Source: Mnemiopsis leidyi (Eukaryota; Ctenophora; Tentaculata; Lobata; Bolinopsidae). From it: a stretch of 29,561 nucleotides of DNA. Below the pieces are notes generated by a model. It had not been told where the DNA came from. It saw only the letters and a list, made by a program, of their open reading frames with translations, and did no database searches. Location: positions 13,786-43,346 of the forward strand of contig JH154417.1 in the NCBI GenBank assembly GCA_000226015.1, given 5' to 3'. Made by a program: the position numbers and the translations under genes. This document shows, piece after piece, positions 1 to 11,800 of this stretch (positions within the stretch are counted from its first letter, which is position 1; the number at the start of each line of letters is the position of its first letter).

Positions 1-3000
1 TCGCAGCACATACCGCGGCATGTGCCGTCTAGTTAGAACAGGTGACGCGATACGTACCGTGGATGTACCGTCTAGTTAGGACAGGTGATGCGATACGTGC
101 CGCGACACGTGATCCGATACGTGCCGTCTAGTTAGGGTCTTAGATCATCATTCTCCATTACAGCATTAAATTGCTGCGTTTTTCACGACAACTTTTTTGT
201 CCGTCGACATGTCTGTTCGTCACAACAAAACCAACAGGGTCGCAGATTGGGATTTCTGGATGTAAAGTTTACAGACGAGCCAGAATTATTTACTGACAAC
301 CAGGATACACTCTTTGAGATACCTATCAGCAAAATCAAAGTATCGTTATACATTTGTAACACTAAGCTGTTATTTAATTTTCAGAACAACGTTATCCTGA
401 GCTGACTTAGTGACTCATTTACAATTAGATAGCTTGCCTTTTTGGTAATATAGTATCTTATTTTGTATTTGGTTAAGTAATTTTAAATATTGTAATTTTA
501 AATAGTGATTACAATTGCTAATCGTCCTCCTGTAAATTTCAATACGCTACAAATTATTTTCAGGTTTTATGTGACTCGACCGACGACAACAAAGTTTTGA
601 GTGTGATGAGTCTGATTTGTGACACAAATAAAACAGCTCTGCCAATGACCCGCACAGAATTGGTATTGTTTTAGGCACAGCATTTTATTCGAAAAATTAT
701 CAACTAACCATCTAAAATTACCAATTTTGATGAAACAATCTTACATCAGCCGAGGCATGCCTTGCTGAAGAATTTAATTGAAAGATTTTGATGTATTTAC
801 AATGCCATCTCCCAGGACCTAATGACGCACATTATCAAGAACAACCAGATACGTCAAGTCCCATCGTTCAGAAAGAACTTGCTGGATAATCTTGACAAAT
901 TCCTTTCAAGACTCAACTTCTCGTGCCCCATACTTAGTCGACTTGTGAAGAACAGATACACTGAAGTTAGTAATCTCAGTACAAACATTGCACTTAAGTG
1001 TGCAGCAACGATTTAGAACATGGATATTTTTATGTTAAATTGGATTGATTTGCTTTGGTTTTTGAAGAAAAGAAAATGCCGTAACTGAGGAAATGTTTCA
1101 AAACTTTAAATTCTGTAACATTCGAACAGGAGGATGAAATGGTGTCTGACAGAGCCAGTGAAGTATTGCAGTTCTATTCTGATTTCATCATCTCTTGTAC
1201 TGGCGAGTGTTACAAGCAGCTAATACCATCTGCATCATTTCAGCGTCAGGTGCGTCTAAGTTCTTGTTATCATCCATTACTATTAATGTTCGGATTTGAC
1301 GATAAGAAAAGGTTGCAACCGTGCCAAAATGAAAATGGATAGAATGTGTGTTCCTTGGAGTCACCAGCTGGAAATAGTTTTAAACGTTAGCCGCTATGCA
1401 ACGATAACATGAAATTTAAGACGCGCACTGCACGCGTAGCGCGCGCACGTACGTATATTATTAGTACGTAATTTAACGTAGGTTTATATAAGGTTGATAA
1501 GTCGCGTCTCGTATCAGTATTTACATGTAAAGTACGTGTTAACCTGACATTTTAATATTGTAAAACACCGCCAATAGTGATGATCGAACTCACATCTCCG
1601 TCGTAATAAAATATGAGAGGTGGAGATCGATAATGAAGACAAAGTACGAGAAGTTTGCTGAACACATTCGGGAGGCCGGTGAATGGAGTCCAACTGTACT
1701 AACTGTTATTAAAGTGGGTCCCAAAAGAACGTGTCCAAGAAAGTAGTGGGTGTGTGGCAGAGACTAGGTCTAAATTAGAAGGACGGAGAAAGGCTGAATG
1801 AAAAAATTTCGCGCGTTACACTTTGATGCTCACATTATATTATTATATTTAGATCCGCAGATATAGGAAGGCTGGAATTTTGAAAGACTCCGAGCATGAA
1901 TTGTTTAACTGCTTCGACAGAAGATATCATGCTAGGCGGATGAAACGGAACTATTATTGTACATAATTTTGGATATTGTGCATGCGGGCCTCTTTCCTTC
2001 AGTATTTAGGTGCGGGCAATGCCTGCGAAATAAAATTCAACTCAATTTTCCTGGGCATCCCAAAAGTTCTTACTTTTGATCTTTTATCGAACTGTTACAT
2101 AGTCCATCACAACAAGACTAAAGCTACAAGAAGCAGCCAAGTAATCTTTGCTTACCACCTTTAATGAAAAAATGTTGTGATTGTAGAACGACGATTTTAA
2201 TATATACCAGTACGCCCACACAAGCCTATTATATCGAGACCACAAGCTGTAACTTCGCTTACCTAATTTTAACGCTGGACTCCGAAACAGATCTAATGCT
2301 GAGTCACCTGGGAGGGATTTGATGGTGTACGGGTATGTGATCTGCTCATACCCATACTGTGTGTATGTGTACATTGGTAAAAAACTGAACGTAACGGTGT
2401 TTCAGCCGTATATAAGGGAGAATATTTTAGCCTTTACAGTACATTTATTTCATACTTTATTTTATGTTGTTAGATTAAGATCAAGTAGGTTTTTTCACTT
2501 TAATAGGTAGACAGATTATCTAGCAGCTCATAATTTAATGTTTATAGTATTGTACATTTATGACAAAGTATGTAGTGGAAAGGTTTGTTGCTCTTCTAAA
2601 TAAATCTTCAGTGTGAACATGATCATTGATAAAATGATTGAAATATTACGGTAATCTCGCGTTTCACTTGCTACAAGATGTACGTGACAACTCTATTAGT
2701 CATATTCATCATAAACATAAAACTGAACGTAACGGCTCACATCCGTATTCGAACAATCGTCTGGGTCACGTGCTCTCTAATGGTAAATGCGTGTTATTTC
2801 TTAATGTGGTTGGCCAGGCAAATTTGAGTATAGCAAAATCTAGTTGTCTGACGTATTTAGCCTAAGATGCTGTCATATGCAAATCTAAGTTGAAAAATTT
2901 AATGATTATTTTTGAAAACTTCAACAATCTAGCTTACCTAGGGAGAGATAAACTATGAGTCATAAGTTTACGTACGTACGTTACACTTATTACTAGTGGA

Positions 3001-4054
3001 AAATTGTTTTGCAACTCCTAGTCCTTTTAATTTACGTAGAATTCCAGAGGTCATCAGAAGTTTATCACCGCAAAAAGAGATAATCTTAATTGCCATCCGA
3101 AGATAATCTTTAAAGCAGGATTATCGCGAGAATGTTAAGAGTGAGAGGTTATGTAGACTTGCTTATAAGAAGTAAGAATCGCTATTGCACTTAATCAATT
3201 ACTATTTGAAAGATTATTATAGTCGTGAAGTCTGAAAGTACTTTGTTTCCTTTCTTTAGCCGCGGTTTAGTTAGTAACCACTAGCATAGTATACATTGTA
3301 GTATAGTCTAACATTATCAAGTGTAGAGGCTAAGTATTCTGCTAATGGTATTGACTACCAAATAGTAAATACCAATGACAAAAAAGGATGTACAGTTCAT
3401 GTATCAGTTGCTTTTACTTCACGTACAGAGGTTAATTCTTTGTCTACGGTTAGGTTGTGGTTTCCTTACATTTAGCAGACTTGCTATTGCGGGGCAAACA
3501 TTTCTCAATGTAAATCGCGGATCGATGACCGAGAGCTGAACGGCCCTTACTCTAGACTAGTGTTTAAAAGGGAGCTGGTAGTCTACTAGTCTACTCTTTA
3601 TGTATTAAAAACCTCAAGGTAGAGAAGAATGCGTCATCTTCTAGATTGTGACGAGAAGCAACAAAATTTACCCGAGGAGTTGCTTATATTTCCAACACCA
3701 TAACAAGGAAACTGGAGACAATAGCAGGTCCCAGTTATATCAAATTTGGCAACCCGGAAGTTTCACATAAGGTACCGAAAGAAGATTTTTGTTTGTTTTC
3801 TGCTCTCGATTCTCCGGGTAAGACAGCCACCTTAATTTTTAGTTTGCTCGTCGAATGAAATTGGCATAAATACTCCAACAGGTAAAAACGGACACATATA
3901 ATTACATTAGATTGCCTTCGCCCTAATTTAAATCATGTGCTGATTACGTTCAATATACAAATTATCACATAAAAATTGTCAATATTATGTAGAAATTATA
4001 CTGTATTGAAAACCCATAATGAACCGACCGGAGCACGGCCTCTCTGCTTGTGCC
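1..4054. other. No recognisable gene; intergenic or deep intronic DNA
   Basis: I see no exon I can assign. Short open frames at 822-1016, 1139-1342 and 2638-2865 (plus) and 2084-2374 (minus) have no recognisable domain, no convincing splice context and chance-like composition. Positions 1-135 carry degenerate repeats and 1421-1456 an alternating purine-pyrimidine stretch. A 17-base word beginning aaaactgaacg occurs near both 2381 and 2719. Confidence 0.5.
22..135. repeat. Degenerate short repeats at left edge
   Basis: The word gtgccgtctagttag (or gtaccgtctagttag) occurs at 22-36, 64-78 and 121-135. Between copies lie variants of acaggtgacgcgatacgt. The spacing is uneven (42 and 57 bases), so this is a degenerate cluster whose left side is probably cut by the window edge. 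Confidence 0.7.
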
Positions 4055-4061
4055 TATATAA
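4055..4061 (+). promoter_or_regulatory. Possible TATA box of the F-type lectin gene
   Basis: The word tatataa lies 183 bases upstream of the proposed ATG at 4244. It would place transcription start near 4085-4090 and give a 5' leader of about 155 bases. This rests on position and motif only; such words are common in AT-rich DNA. Confidence 0.2.
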
Positions 4062-4243
4062 CAATGAGCTTGCATTAAACATGATAAGAAAGCAACTATG
4101 TACCTTGTGAAACTCTTTGTGAGGAGCTCTGAGGGACGCCTGTTTACACTAATCATCGTACTACTTTGTCAACGTGCCAGTATCTGCTCTAATTAAAGCT
4201 ACGCTCAGGCGTCCAGCCCGTATGATAAATTTGCAACAATATC

Positions 4244-4301
4244 ATGATCAAGTGGATACTTCTTTTGTTTGCTTCTTGGCTGACGACTTGCAGCCGTTGC
4301 C
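4244..4301 (+). CDS. Signal-peptide exon of the F-type lectin gene
   Basis: ATG at 4244 opens 19 codons: a Lys, then a hydrophobic core WILLLFASWL, then a Thr/Cys/Ser-rich region suited to signal peptidase. It ends at a strong donor (C|gtgagt) in phase 1, which joins the phase-1 acceptor at 4597 without a stop. Hydrophobicity, start codon, donor and phase together support it, although it is short. Confidence 0.7.
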
Positions 4302-6797
4302 GTGAGTTTATTCTTTGGTTATATAATACCATTTGCTGGCAAATGTGTGCGATTAACAGGACAGAAGAGTCTTTTTAGGGAGGGGTCACAAATCGTTTTT
4401 ACACTCGATATCGTTCCTTGATATTGATTGGCCGAACCGAACTTTTTATTGGTCAATCACTGTCACAGGAAAGAAAACATCTGTAACTCTTCCCCAAAAA
4501 GATGTTTCTTTATGATTTCTTTATGATTCTATATGATTACAAAAATGTATGTGAAAAGGGAGGTTGTTGTCCGATTACTAGTCATTTCCATTTCAGAAGT
4601 ACAGGACACTCTCTCTGAAATAGGTATAGCTGATATGACAACCGAGAATTTACAGTTGTATCCGGCAAATCACCTGTTCGATGGTAACTACAACAATTTC
4701 TGCCACAGTGACAGTCTGGAACACTCTGGCGGCTTCATAGTCACTCTGAATCTTAAACGCGTTACAAGAATCACTAGGATCAAGGTTTTTAACAGAGTAG
4801 ATTGTTGTCAACATAGGATAATGGGGTTCACCGTCTACATCATAAAACATACGTCAGAGGATGAGGTGAGCTGCGGGAAAATAGATGAGGTAAAGCTTGT
4901 GTACGAGTTTCACTGCGAAGGGGTAGGATACAAGGTTGAGCTGAGGAAAGAGGGATTAGTGAACGAAGTAAACCTGGCTGAAGTGGAAATATATGGACAG
5001 CCAGGTAGGTTATAGTAGTTATAGTAACAGTTCATCTCACATATCTGGAGTCATTGTCTTCTCAGTTATCATCTAGAGGACGTGGCTATAGTAACAGTTC
5101 ATCTCACATATCTGGAGTCATTGTCTTCTCAGTTATCATCTAGAGGACGTGGCTAAGCTAGCTAAGCTTTAACTAGTAGTAGCAGAAGTAAGGTTAAAAC
5201 AATTTAAACGTTGCTATCCTCTGTCTGTATTAATTTTTTGTCGCACATTGAAATTATTCAGTCACACAATATTCATTTGAATTAATTATAGAATACCTTA
5301 TTGTGTCCTGATTTCAGACGAGTCGCTGGAATACCTACTCCCCATAACAGACGTTGGCATGTCAGATTACTTGTCTTATTACCCACCGTCTAACAGCTTC
5401 GACAAAAATTATAAAACCTTCGCACACAGTTACGGAGGTTCTTATCCTGATGGATACGTGATAAAAGTAACACTCAACCCGCGCCAAGTTTATAAGATAG
5501 TCTTCATCCGTGTTGTCAATAGATATGATTGTTGTCGTGAGAGGTTATTAGGATTTATGGTGTTCATTTCGAGTTTGAACGGCGGCATGACGAACAGTGG
5601 AGCAATCACGGAGGTGAAATCTGACTACGGATTTTCAATAGTGGAAATTGGAAACAAAGTAGAGTTAAGAAACAGTAAGAGTATCGATACTGCGGTCAAT
5701 TTTGCGGAGATCTTGGTATATGGCACCCCTTATCTAGGTAACGCAACTTTTACGTTAGTATATCCCATGACAATGCTAGAGCTAGTTACAATAGTTGGTG
5801 CTCTTTTATAAGTTTTTTTATTTCAAACCCTTACCTGAGCTACCCCGACACGTTGTGACCCCAGGTTTCTCACCCTAACACCCTCTCCCTTAGTGCTTAA
5901 ACCTTAGGACCCGATTTTAAGGTCAATAAGAATAACTTTTCTTACTAACTTAGATATCATAATTCGATATTAAGTATATTATTACTGTCTAAATTTTCTT
6001 TTTCAACATCGTTAAACTACTTACAGGTGCCATAAAAGTGTAGTCACTCCCCATAGAATCTCAAAGCTGGGTCCTGTCGTTCAGTTGCGTCTTTATAAAT
6101 TCGGTTTATTTTGCTACTGCAAACTTCGATAGTAAACAAGAATCTTGCCGTGATTCAACGAACCAGTGAATCTGTTTTCATTGTTCCGCGCCCCAATTTT
6201 TCCGGGACAACGACAGCTGCCATTACTGCTTTTAACGTTTCAACAATTTTGGCTGGATTAGCATTTTGGAGAGCCAAAATGATATTACTCTATGTCAACG
6301 GATAGAAATATAGACATGACAGAAAGCAATTAGGCCCTCACATATTTGAGCATGATTGTTTATTGAACATGAATCTCTTCATTTCCGAAAAACAGTATAT
6401 GATAACTTTGCGACGTTCAGGTTACTGTGATAGGAATCTTGGAAAAGTTTTACGGCAATCTTCGAAACTGCAACGCAGCCTGTCTGTTTGAAATAAGTAG
6501 TGACAATCTGGGGAAACTGATCGACTCAATCACTTCGCCTTTCGAGGTTTAGTTGTAGAATGCTTATACCTCTCCTCTTTTATACTTGTTCTATTCTATA
6601 AAAAATCTCAAATATGATCTCTTAATAAATATAAAGCTTTTATTTGCTATTTGGTGTCTTGAAAATTAAATGGTAATTTCATATTTTCAGAGTGTCCGCA
6701 GTTCAAGCCTTTCATGTATTTCGTACATTCAAAACATTCCAAAGCGATGCCTCGACACAAACTTAAGCAAGGTTTTGGCGAGTCTATCTTCTCCTAA
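4244..6797 (+). CDS. Secreted protein with two tandem F-type lectin (fucolectin) domains
   Basis: Proposed exons are 4244-4301, 4597-5004, 5318-5737 and 6691-6797, with GT-AG introns all in phase 1. The total is 993 bases, 330 residues plus stop. Exon 1 begins MIKWILLLFASWLTTC, a typical signal peptide. Exons 2 and 3 each encode one F5/8C-fold domain of the F-type lectin kind (about residues 20-156 and 157-295). Each has the family's fucose-site pattern RxDx4R with adjacent cysteines (NRVDCCQHR and NRYDCCRER), a His upstream, and an ending like EVEIYG or EILVYG. F-type lectins bind L-fucose-containing glycans; a secreted recognition role is inferred. Exon 4 (start CPQFKPF, stop 6795-6797) fits the phase but has no recognised domain. 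If exon 3 is read through instead, the protein ends at 5811 with a hydrophobic tail. The lectin identity is firm; the last exon is not. Confidence 0.78.
4597..5004 (+). CDS. F-type lectin domain 1 (single exon)
   Basis: The acceptor atttcag precedes 4597 and the donor G|gtaggt follows 5004. The exon is phase 1-1, so one whole domain sits in one exchangeable exon. Key residues are FDGNYNNFCHS (metal/His region), NRVDCCQHR (RxDx4R with a vicinal Cys pair) and LAEVEIYG at the end. The His lies 29 residues before the Arg, a little further than the spacing I recall for eel agglutinin. Confidence 0.85.
5020..5153. repeat. Perfect 67-bp tandem duplication in lectin intron 2
   Basis: Two head-to-tail copies, 5020-5086 and 5087-5153, with no difference that I can see by eye. 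They begin tatagtaacag and end acgtggc. Lack of divergence points to a very recent duplication, or to an assembly effect. Confidence 0.9.
5318..5737 (+). CDS. F-type lectin domain 2 (single exon)
   Basis: The acceptor gatttcag precedes 5318 and the donor G|gtaacg follows 5737; again phase 1-1. Key residues are FDKNYKTFAHS, NRYDCCRER (RxDx4R with vicinal Cys) and FAEILVYG. It is a diverged paralogue of domain 1, consistent with exon duplication. Both domains keep the putative sugar-contact residues, so the protein may be bivalent. Confidence 0.85.
5738..6690. other. Long last intron of the lectin gene, or its 3' flank
   Basis: No further lectin-like exon is visible. An open frame at 6111-6305 (plus) has no recognisable domain. 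The word aataaa near 6625 could be a polyadenylation signal if the gene ends by read-through at 5811 rather than in the exon at 6691. Confidence 0.35.
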
Positions 6798-7384
6798 AGG
6801 TATTTTTTGATAGTCCTAGTGAGACCTTTTTAACAATATTAAGACCAAGCTATCCTAAATGACCTGGTAAATAACGCTGTATATGCTTATATCGATTTTA
6901 AAATTGTAGTGAACTTTGTACTATGGTAAGTAGTCACTGTTTAGGTGTCAGCAGTCAGAAGAATAGTGCTTTGTTTAGCTTTATCCTCAACCAGTCGCTG
7001 GAAACCTCTGCTATAACTCCAACCAACGCTTCTCTCGATGACTCCCACCATTCCTCTCTCTTTAAGAGAGGTTGGTTTGTGCCGCTTTTCTTCGCCGGTT
7101 GTTACCATTTCGTCAGATTTAATGTTCGTCAGATAAATTTTAGATTTCTGCGATTTTGTAACTGGAAAAGCTACAAACTGACGCCAGTTTGTTTCGTTGT
7201 TGATATGAATATTATAAACGTGTCATTCAAGGACATTCAGATAGTTCGTCAGACCAGAGTCTACTTTACCAATGGATAGAGGGCTTATTCGCTACTTTAG
7301 ATTACCAGGTCTGTTTTAAAGAAAAATATACTTTAACCAGATTTTAATTCCATCAATAATTTACGCAATATTATTATTTGTATC

Positions 7385-7537
7385 ATCCTAGATATCGTTT
7401 AATGATGAAAGAACTATTCAGATATCGAAAGCTAAGGAAGGACTATTGAAGATTATTATATCCATTAAGCACAGTATATCCTAGATATCTTTTAATGATG
7501 ACAGAACTATTCAGATATCGAAAGCTGAGGAAGGACT
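7385..7537. repeat. 60-bp direct repeat, period 93
   Basis: Copies at 7385-7444 and 7478-7537 differ at only a few bases. Both begin atcctagatatc and end gaggaaggact or taaggaaggact. The 33 bases between copies are unrelated. Confidence 0.8.
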
Positions 7538-7825
7538 GATGGAAGCTGCTAGAACATATCCCATCTTTCCGACCTTTAATCTACTAGACGTGGCTCTCAA
7601 GTAAGAAACCAGATATAAGTCAATACCTTGTAACATTTGTTCATTACATACAAGATATGCATTATGCAGTATTATTGTTGATATAGTCGGCCGAGGCATG
7701 ATCGATCTGCGTTCGAGCCCTGCATGTCTCCTTTTAAGGCAATTACATTTTCCCATGATATGTCCCTGGTATTTTCATCTCCTATAATTAGTTTATTTTA
7801 TTGAATACACGGCGAAACTTTATAG

Positions 7826-7915
7826 TCGGAGCTCAGTGGCAAGTGGTTATGGGTAGAACAATGTTGCCCTGATTAATTTTGTGACCGCTTAAATCTTCCT
7901 CGTCGAACCCTGCTC
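7826..7915 (+). repeat. Possible tRNA-derived SINE remnant
   Basis: The word gagctcagtggcaagtgg resembles a Pol III A box, and about 70 bases on cgtcgaaccctgc resembles a B box. A second B-box-like word, gcgttcgagccctgc, lies near 7710. No poly-A tail or target duplication was identified, so this is only a suggestion. Confidence 0.25.
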
Positions 7916-7985
7916 CTACATTTAGCAAGTTTCCAAATGTTTATCGTTGAAAGGGATTGCGATTAAAAATTTATCATTTAATCAG

Positions 7986-10410
7986 AGGACGAGATCTCAA
8001 GGTCGACCTAACGACAGATGAACAAGAAGTTATCATATCCAAACTTCTGGAATACAGCCAGCAGCTCTGTACCATACTTCACGAGCCTATTGTTGATGAG
8101 AGTCCTGAGGGTCTTCTTCTTCTTGGAAGTATTGGTAGGTGAACAAGGGATTTTTATGGTCTCCAAGTAGTGTACTGACGTTTACATAATACTCTATTTT
8201 ATACCCTTATGGATTAAAATATGGCCTCGAATTCAGGAGATCCCCATTTCTTAGTTCTAGATAAGCACCCAAAATCTGCCAGATTGCGTTACTAATTCCA
8301 CAAATTCCAGACTCAGGAGGTGGGTCCTGCGGCCCACAGCTCCTCCTCTCTATGACGTGGAGGACAATGCAGAGTGTCTGCAGCTGTCTGGTCACCCTCG
8401 TCTCCAGCTCCATCACCACCCCTCAACAAGATCTCACTGTCGGGATCTACCTCAAAAACTTGCTGCTCACTGTTCGACATCACGGTGTTTTTGAGAACGT
8501 TCACTCCGCCTTCATAGCGTACACCGCCGCAAGTAAATTCCTTTATTTCTTTTCATCCCCGTAAATTCTTTTGATATCTTTCAGTTAATTCTTTTGATAT
8601 CTTTCAATTTTGCATCCACTATATTTCAATTTAAGAATCTTGACGGGTTTACTTACCGAAAATTAAACTCAGTGTGGGAAAGAAAGAAAGAGTTGGTACT
8701 GTCCTGGTTGGAAGAGGTGCTGTGTAGAGTGGAGAACTCGGAGAACGATATGAGCTACACTCGGCGAAGTGCAGGCATCCCATCTCTCATACAGGTACAG
8801 TGTTAATGACTCAAATACTCAATAGACCAAAAGTTTTATTTTCAACCATCTCTCTCATACATTTTCAGAAAATTGTGAGGGTTGTGTTTATATTAGATGT
8901 AATATATATTTATAATATTTGAGATTATCTAATTAGTTAGTAACGAGTCCCTGATATTTCAGGCGATTCTAGTGACAGAGTCAGGTCGTAACGGGAAGCC
9001 TTACTTCCGCTCTTCGATGGAACGTCTTCTCCAACTATCAGAGCACCCTACCCTTATTACCGGCCGTATTCACGCTCTCAACATCCTCCACACGCTCTTC
9101 AAAGACAGCAAGTTAGCTGAGTTTGTGGTTCCTTATATCGGTAGAGCTTTCGAGATCTCAATCAGCGGGTTCTCAGAGCGACTGTGGTCTCTAAGGAACG
9201 CCTCTACCATGCTGTTTTCAGTCCTAGTAACAAGACTCTTTCACAATCGGCACAGTCACACAAGACAGGTCACAGACGCTACCTTCTTCACTCTCTTCCC
9301 CAACCTCCACCCCTACTTCATGAGGGAGCTAGACAAGGCCGTGCACGTGGAGAGGCGTCTGTACTACCCTAGTTTGTATCCCACTCTCCTGGTCCTGCAG
9401 CGGCTTACTCCCTGCCCCCTGTCCTCCGGAGACCCCAACCTGTCTCTGTCTCACTTCGTAGACGTCATACAGAAACTCACCTTCAGTGGAGTGCTCAAGA
9501 CGAGGAGCCTGGCGGCGGAGACCTTGTCTGCGATAATATCCGGTCCGGAGATCCAGAGCTATGTGGAGGGGAGAGTACGGTCCCTGGAGAAGGGTTCTCA
9601 GCAGAACCAGCTTCACGGCACTCTACTTCAAGTAAAACACGGCCTGGCTAAGTGCCAGGATCTGACGGCTGTTTCACGAGAGTTAGTCAAGAAGTGCTGG
9701 TTACTTACAGACAACAATTGTCCCTATACTGCAGCCCTGTACGTAGAGAACCTCAGCAAATCCATCACGACCGAATCCAGGGCACTCCCCGAACTCGCGA
9801 CTCTGACGGAGAGCGCCATGTCTGTCTTAAGATCTTCTCCCAAGATCGGACCCATGTACACGTTAAAGGAAGCCTGTGCTGGTCTTGTCATCTCCCTGCA
9901 AGCGTCTGATCTTGCGCGAGAAATGATGTTCTTTAATCAGTGTGATCTTTGCGAGCTTGTTTTCGAGAGTCCCGGAGTCGAGGGTTGGTTACGGTTAAGT
10001 TCGGGGGGAACTGCCGGTATTTCTGAGTGGGGTTCTGGACTTAGCGCTGCTCTTCATGTTTTAAAGGTTTGTGTTTGTAAATTAATTGCCTGATTGTTTT
10101 GATCTCGACGATTTCTAGTTGCTACTTGCTGCAATCGTTCATAGTGGGTTAACGTTTGTTCAATTCATTACACTAGTATTGATGTGCTGTCTTGTACTAT
10201 GTAAGTAGTGGTCATTGAACAATGTCAGCTTCACATCTCTTATGTATTTTTAGACGGGGCATGCAGACGAAAGTTTTAAGACGAGCATCTACCATCACAT
10301 CGTATCAGTATTACAATGTAGCCGCAATCCCAGGACCCAGACTAAAGGTCTAGAGATTTTGTCTTACATCTCAAATATTCCATCTCCCGAGGATGCAGTG
10401 AGGATAATAG
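7986..10410 (+). CDS. THADA: THADA homologue, central DUF2428 region only (partial gene)
   Basis: Five exons, 7986-8134, 8311-8532, 8673-8794, 8963-10066 and 10254-10410, join in frame through GT-AG introns (584 codons). They track remembered human THADA block by block: YSQQLCTILHEP/SPEGL, then LLLSMTWRTMQSV, HHGVFENVHSAF, TRRSAGIPSLIQ, HALNILHTLF, and LWSLRNASTMLFSVLVTRLF. THADA/Trm732 proteins are long helical-repeat proteins that partner the FTSJ1/Trm7 enzyme in tRNA 2'-O-methylation; human THADA also affects calcium pumping. The family is near 1900 residues. About 850 N-terminal and several hundred C-terminal residues expected of it are not seen, and a same-strand lectin gene lies just upstream. 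All visible exons are free of stops. It may be a long gene with far-off exons, or a fragment duplicate. Family call sure; completeness unknown. Confidence 0.88.
8562..8607. repeat. 23-bp tandem duplication in THADA intron
   Basis: The word taaattcttttgatatcttt followed by cag at 8562-8584 is repeated, with two or three changes, at 8585-8607. Each copy ends in a cag or caa that resembles a splice acceptor, but the frame-consistent acceptor is at 8673. Confidence 0.6.
8963..10066 (+). CDS. THADA: Large core exon of THADA homologue
   Basis: This 1104-base exon (368 codons, phase 0-0) follows acceptor gatatttcag and ends AAAG|gtttgt. It carries the most conserved DUF2428 blocks, GRIHALNILHTLFKD, WSLRNASTMLFSVLVTR and a QNQLHGTLLQVKHGL block matching human QNHIHGTLLQV. 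It is richer in G+C than its surroundings, as expected of constrained coding sequence. Confidence 0.9.
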
Positions 10411-11800
10411 GTCAGTGCAGTCTCTGTTTTGATTTCATACTTACAATTGCATATTAATTGCAAATCCAAAAATACAATCGCCACTGTGAAAAAATTTACC
10501 TGTATGAATTTCTTCCAAGCCGATTTAAAGAAATTTTTATTGAAGAAGATTTATAAACAATTTTTCAAAACCGCGCAACTCACAAAAAGTCAATAGAGAC
10601 CCCAACATTTCCAAAATGGACCTTTTTTAGAGTTCTTTAGAGTTCAAATTGATCAAAAAATCCCAAAATTGAAATGTAGTTTTTTACAGTTTTTTCGAGT
10701 TGCTCCCCCTTCAAATTTTGATACTGTTATTCTTGTGCTTAAAATTCCATCTAAATTACTGCGTATAAAAATCACATGCAAACCAAGGCAAAGGTCTGCT
10801 TGCTATAGAAGACTTGTGAATTCCTCAAGTTTGGGTAATGACTTCAGCAGCCCTGAACTATTTTCACAATCTGTTAGTTGGTGTTGTTGTCTCTTCCAAC
10901 TGCTGTTATCAGATTGCTTTTATTTTACGGATTACCTAAACCGGTGAATCTAATTATTGTGTTATTTGGATGTAATTGGCATTCCAGAATATATTTCGGG
11001 AGTATGAAAATATTACCGTCTTTACAAATTTCCTGTGGTCGAATGAGTGATTTCTGCAGCAACATTGTTGTGACCGTGGTTGCCGTTGTTATTCTTCATT
11101 CCTTTGTCACGAAAGAAATGAGCACCTAAGGCTATCCCATCTTTCCCAATCCCATCTATTATCTAAGGGAATGGCCATGATTTGCATTTGCATTGCAATA
11201 TTTTCTCACTTTTATACTAAACCCCAATGAAATTATTGCTGTCGCTATCTTCGCTATTCGCAGATCTTATCAAGTTTGAAAAAACAGTCATGTCATTGAG
11301 ATCTTTGCCAAATTTCTCTTGGTGCCTGACGTTGTTTTTATTTTGCGCTTGTTATGACTGAGTTTGTTTTCATCCTGGTATTTCCTATTTTTAGACTACT
11401 ATCAGTTTTAAACATCAATCAGTTTAAGTGAGTGTCGAAACTTCCGTTTGAATCAGATTTCTAATATTAAGTTCTAACAAATTAGTTACAGAACATTGAA
11501 ATTTGACAGAAAATCGGAATTAACACCTACTTTACAAGTACACATTGTTTTGCAGAAATAGTCAAACATTAAATTTGTGAAATTAATGCTCACATCCTTC
11601 TGTTTAAGAAATCTTGATATTTTGCATTAAAATTGTGATATTTTGCATTAAAATTGCTTTGTTTGACGTTACAGAATCAATTTACTATAATCTACGATTC
11701 TATTATCTATGGTTCTATTATCTATGATTTTGACTTATCCTTAAGAAATAATCGCACCAGGAGAAAGATACGATCACTTGAAGTCAGTTTCTGTACTTGT
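10411..11800. other. Spacer downstream of the THADA exons
   Basis: No clear THADA continuation. One phase-compatible candidate last exon is 11264-11361 (acceptor ctattcgcag; begins LIKFEKTVMS, stop TGA at 11359-11361), but I cannot match it to the family. Frames at 10669-10947 and 10878-11129 look non-coding. Near 11620-11655 the word ttgatattttgcattaaaa is tandemly doubled. Confidence 0.35.

Larger units (their letters stand above)
6798..7985. other. Spacer before the THADA exons
   Basis: No THADA-like exon is visible here. A 118-codon plus-strand frame at 6923-7279 has no recognised domain and Phe-rich, AT-driven composition, so I do not call it a gene. The stretch also holds a 60-bp direct repeat and a tRNA-like patch listed separately. 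Confidence 0.4.

Noticed and set aside
1633-1746. Short plus-strand frame starting MKTKYEKFAEHIREAGEW
   Set aside because: Only 37 codons before a stop, no splice site pair and no family recognised.
6923-7279. 118-codon plus-strand frame between the lectin gene and the THADA exons
   Set aside because: No family match, no conserved motif, Phe-rich AT-driven composition and no clear splice context.
7684-7915. Functional tRNA gene
   Set aside because: A-box-like and B-box-like words are present, but spacing is wrong and no acceptor or anticodon stem pairs properly.
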